DNA of 64,000 nucleotides. It comes from Rusavskia elegans. Its lineage: Eukaryota; Ascomycota; Lecanoromycetes; Teloschistales; Teloschistaceae. The stretch is taken from NCBI GenBank assembly GCA_011316305.1, contig SAUG01000074.1, positions 62,001 through 126,000 of the forward strand, written 5' to 3'. The position numbers and the translations under genes are program-made. The notes under the pieces were generated by a model. The model made no database searches. It was given only the letters and a program-made list of their open reading frames with translations, and was not told where the DNA came from. Below, one piece after another: positions 61,536 through 64,000 of this stretch (position 1 is its first letter; every line of letters starts with the position of its first letter).

Positions 61536-64000
61536 TCATCTCCCCTTCTGATTCTGATGCTCGTCCTTCCCCATTCCCGAGCCCACGCCTTCCACCAACC
61601 CCACACAGATCCCCAAACAATCGGTCCCAACCCTCCAACTCCGTAATACCACGCCCTTTTCATCCATAATGGCCTTCGCCCTTTCCCACCTCTGGGCCCA
61701 AAGTTCCTCTTTCTTGTTACGGACCGGTGCTCCGTTGTCGGAGGACGAGTTCTCACTGGAGTGATTGTAGCCCGGGATGTGGTTCGTGGCGTAGTGAGCC
61801 GCGGCGGCCGGGTAGGAGGATATATTGCGGCGAGGTGGGACGGGTGGGGGTGGGCGTCTGCTGTTTGAGATTGATGTTGAGGAGACTGTGGAGTTTGTGG
61901 AGGTCGTGGAGCGATCGGGGACGGGACGGGTGTTGTTGTTTGGAGGTTGGTGGGTATAGTCGGTGGGGTAGAAGGAAGGGAGGGAGTTGTAGACTGAGGA
62001 GGCTTTGTTACGGAGGCTGGCGCGGTAGCTGTAGCGCTCGGGGGAGTATGAACCGTCGTTGTTATTGATGGTAGTGTTAGATGAGGTGGGTTGTGATTGA
62101 GACAATGGCTGTGTGCGAGCTAGAGGACTGGGTTCGGCGGGGAGATGAGTATCTGAGACGGAGAGTTTCCGAGGTTTGGGTGGCCGTGGTGGAGCCGGTT
62201 TCCGGAAAACACGCTCAGCTATGGGCGCTTTCGAATAGGGCCTGATGTTGTTTTGGGTGGAAGATCGAAGGATTGAGGGCTTTGAAGGAGGACGAGGGGC
62301 AAGAGAGCGGTCGGTTGATGTCGAGATTGATGATGGGGATTCCAGTAGCTCGTTATCGGTCATTGATCGTTTGACTTGGGTGATGTCCTCGTCGTCGTCG
62401 AAGTCGATCAATTTACCCATAGCCGGCTGGGAAGGGGCGGTGCTTAAGTTACTTGCGGATCGAGTCTGCAGTCTTGAAGGGAGTCTGGGTCGCTCTTCAA
62501 AGTCCTTAAGAGCTGCCTTAGATCCATTAGAAGTGGTACTGAAACTGTGTGCCGGTGTCGATCGAGGTCCATTCTTGCTCTTTTCGCCACTCCCGTTGAT
62601 TGATGAGTCGAAGAACCCTTGGGGCGTCGTTGTTGTGACATCGCGAATGAAGACACCCAAGATGCGCCCTGGATTGGCCTGGACAAGTTCAGTGTAGAGT
62701 TCAAGATCGGCTTCACCGCTGTCCCCAACGAGAATGAAACGCCTTTTTGGAAAGTCGGACAAAATCCGCTCAAGTGTCCCCTTTTTACGTTCGGCGACCG
62801 GCTCAAAGATCCCTTGAAGCATGCCCGTGTAATGTTTGAGATGAAAGGAACCTTTGGGAAGACCAGCACCGGACAGAAAGCTCATCGATACTGGGAAGAG
62901 CTGCCAAGGCATGTTGGACACATAGTGAAGCTTGACACCCATGCTTGCCATCTTCGTGTACCACTCCTTAACCCCATCGATACGGAGATCGCCCAGATCA
63001 CGGATAAAGACATTGCGAAAGACTTCTCTGGCGCCGGCGCCGATGGCAGAATGTTTGATTGTATCATCAACATCGCTTATCAGACTGACACCCTGAGGTT
63101 CCGTGATATGTATATCCTCCGTAGCCGATAACTTGTCAGAGGCAAGAACGCGGACATGAGTTGGTATAAAGTCCAAAGCAGCCCGAAGATTGAAATGACC
63201 AGCTTCGTTCGTATAGATCGTACGTGATCGAGATGTCTTCTCGTTGTAGAAAAACACAGTCAGCGGTGTACTTGTGAGAGGCGTGGTAAGAAAAGGCTTA
63301 AGTCGCAACATCATGTGGGCATTGGCAGTCGAAAGCTCATCAGAACTCATGTCTGAAGGATGATTCCATGATGCTCTCTTTGCCAGTGACCCTGGACCAG
63401 GCGCATCGTCTTGTTCTTCGTGGTACGCCGAGGTCTTCTCTAATGGATGTGGTGCCTTTCCATTGATGGAGCCTCTCGGTGACGGTGTTTTACTGCCCAA
63501 CGGAGTACTTCTATTGCTTGACCTGTCAACTGGTTGACTCGGCGCTTCGCTGTAGCCACCTCGCCAAGCAACGTCTTGCTCCCCTTCACCCTTGAGGATT
63601 ATGGACTCGGCTTGCTTCTCGACTGCTTCTTGCTCATGCCTCTTAGCCCGAGCCTCGACGCGAAGGTGGTGCGCTGAATCAGGACTCGCAGCACGAGGGC
63701 TCGCTGGCGCAGGGATACCACTCATCCTCCTCGCCAGCGCTATCATGGCTCGGTTGTATCTGGATATCTGCCCTTTGTGTGGGGTGTAGACCCAGCCCCG
63801 GACGTCGACATCCACAACTGAATTCGCCTCCTCATACCTGTCCCACTCTTGTTTGACATAACCCGAAGTATCCGGCGCATCATGCTCTCTTCTGTCGTGT
63901 AATGTTCCTGGCAAATTCTGGTGACCGGATCTCCCTGGGATATGCCGCCTTGCATAGCTTGGAAACAAAATCATTTCCTCGTCTCCACTTCGGGCAATGG
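61536..64000 (-). CDS. app1: App1-like phosphatidate phosphatase (5' end outside window)
   Basis: Mg2+-dependent lipid phosphatase converting phosphatidate to diacylglycerol; yeast App1 acts at cortical actin patches during endocytosis. A single open frame of at least 812 codons ends at 61536. The frame stays open upstream of Met at 63974 to the window edge, with GDEEMILFPSYARRH across that Met resembling the conserved N-terminus, so the true start lies beyond 64000. The N-terminal domain contains DVDVRGWVYTPHKGQ. The catalytic HAD-like domain has the DxDxT motif as ISDVDDTIKHS, then YVSNMPWQLFP and FILVGDSGEADLELY. A long Pro/Ser-rich region with PPPPVPPRR-type SH3-binding sequences follows, fitting an actin-patch role. 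The C-terminus has the WRVGTD segment. It converges with the ankyrin gene. Confidence 0.93.
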   Translation of the reverse strand, partial: IARSGDEEMILFPSYARRHIPGRSGHQNLPGTLHDRREHDAPDTSGYVKQEWDRYEEANSVVDVDVRGWVYTPHKGQISRYNRAMIALARRMSGIPAPASPRAASPDSAHHLRVEARAKRHEQEAVEKQAESIILKGEGEQDVAWRGGYSEAPSQPVDRSSNRSTPLGSKTPSPRGSINGKAPHPLEKTSAYHEEQDDAPGPGSLAKRASWNHPSDMSSDELSTANAHMMLRLKPFLTTPLTSTPLTVFFYNEKTSRSRTIYTNEAGHFNLRAALDFIPTHVRVLASDKLSATEDIHITEPQGVSLISDVDDTIKHSAIGAGAREVFRNVFIRDLGDLRIDGVKEWYTKMASMGVKLHYVSNMPWQLFPVSMSFLSGAGLPKGSFHLKHYTGMLQGIFEPVAERKKGTLERILSDFPKRRFILVGDSGEADLELYTELVQANPGRILGVFIRDVTTTTPQGFFDSSINGSGEKSKNGPRSTPAHSFSTTSNGSKAALKDFEERPRLPSRLQTRSASNLSTAPSQPAMGKLIDFDDDEDITQVKRSMTDNELLESPSSISTSTDRSLAPRPPSKPSILRSSTQNNIRPYSKAPIAERVFRKPAPPRPPKPRKLSVSDTHLPAEPSPLARTQPLSQSQPTSSNTTINNNDGSYSPERYSYRASLRNKASSVYNSLPSFYPTDYTHQPPNNNTRPVPDRSTTSTNSTVSSTSISNSRRPPPPVPPRRNISSYPAAAAHYATNHIPGYNHSSENSSSDNGAPVRNKKEELWAQRWERAKAIMDEKGVVLRSWRVGTDCLGICVGLVEGVGSGMGKDEHQNQKGR

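Noticed and set aside
62619..63131. 170-codon plus-strand frame across the App1 gene
   Set aside because: Shadow of the catalytic domain on the opposite strand.

Overview
The window is fungal nuclear DNA, most likely from a filamentous ascomycete (Pezizomycotina). The protein-coding genes have short GT-AG introns of 48-113 bp and encode typical ascomycete families. About three quarters of the window carries the signature of repeat-induced point mutation (RIP): CpA and TpG are almost absent, TpA is in great excess and CpG is kept. I cannot name the species from the sequence alone.

Positions 1 to about 48,110 form one very AT-rich block of nested, dead transposable elements with no intact gene. 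At least four Ty3/gypsy lineages can be read through the mutations. Family A has a full copy on + at 5741-13142 and a partial inverted copy at 1-2669. Family B has B' on - at 2831-5740 plus 13143-13791, split by the insertion of A; B on + at 21734-29427; B'' on - at 29428-33461; and several lone LTRs. Family C is on - at 14452-21729. Family D is on + from 33528 to about 41988 and has a chromodomain. Smaller insertions decorate these: three 160-bp hAT-type MITEs with 8-bp target duplications, three longer hAT-like elements plus a truncated one (30766-32973, 42736-43193, 44465-45016, 41989-42363), a tRNA-derived SINE with a 16-bp target duplication (21180-21605), an unclassified repeat family (22668-23612 and 45335-47470) and a GC-rich foldback sequence (45641-45824).

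Base composition changes abruptly near 48,110, and the rest is a normal gene-rich segment with five genes. In order they are: a probably secreted agmatinase/ureohydrolase (-, 48878-50530, 7 exons, 396 aa); a MATE-family efflux transporter (-, 51256-52893, 2 exons, 529 aa); an MFS transporter of the drug:H+ antiporter type (+, 54191-56078, 6 exons, 529 aa); a 1057-residue ankyrin-repeat protein with a helical NLR-type N-terminal domain (+, 56780-60125, 3 exons); and an App1-like phosphatidate phosphatase (-, 61536 to beyond the right edge). The gap between the last two genes, which face each other tail to tail, holds a dense cluster of simple repeats.

The first three genes place a guanidino-compound hydrolase beside two exporters, MATE and MFS transcribed divergently. 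They could act together in agmatine, guanidine or polyamine handling, but this is inference from position only. The exon models were built by hand from splice signals, reading frame and family similarity; all junctions keep frame.
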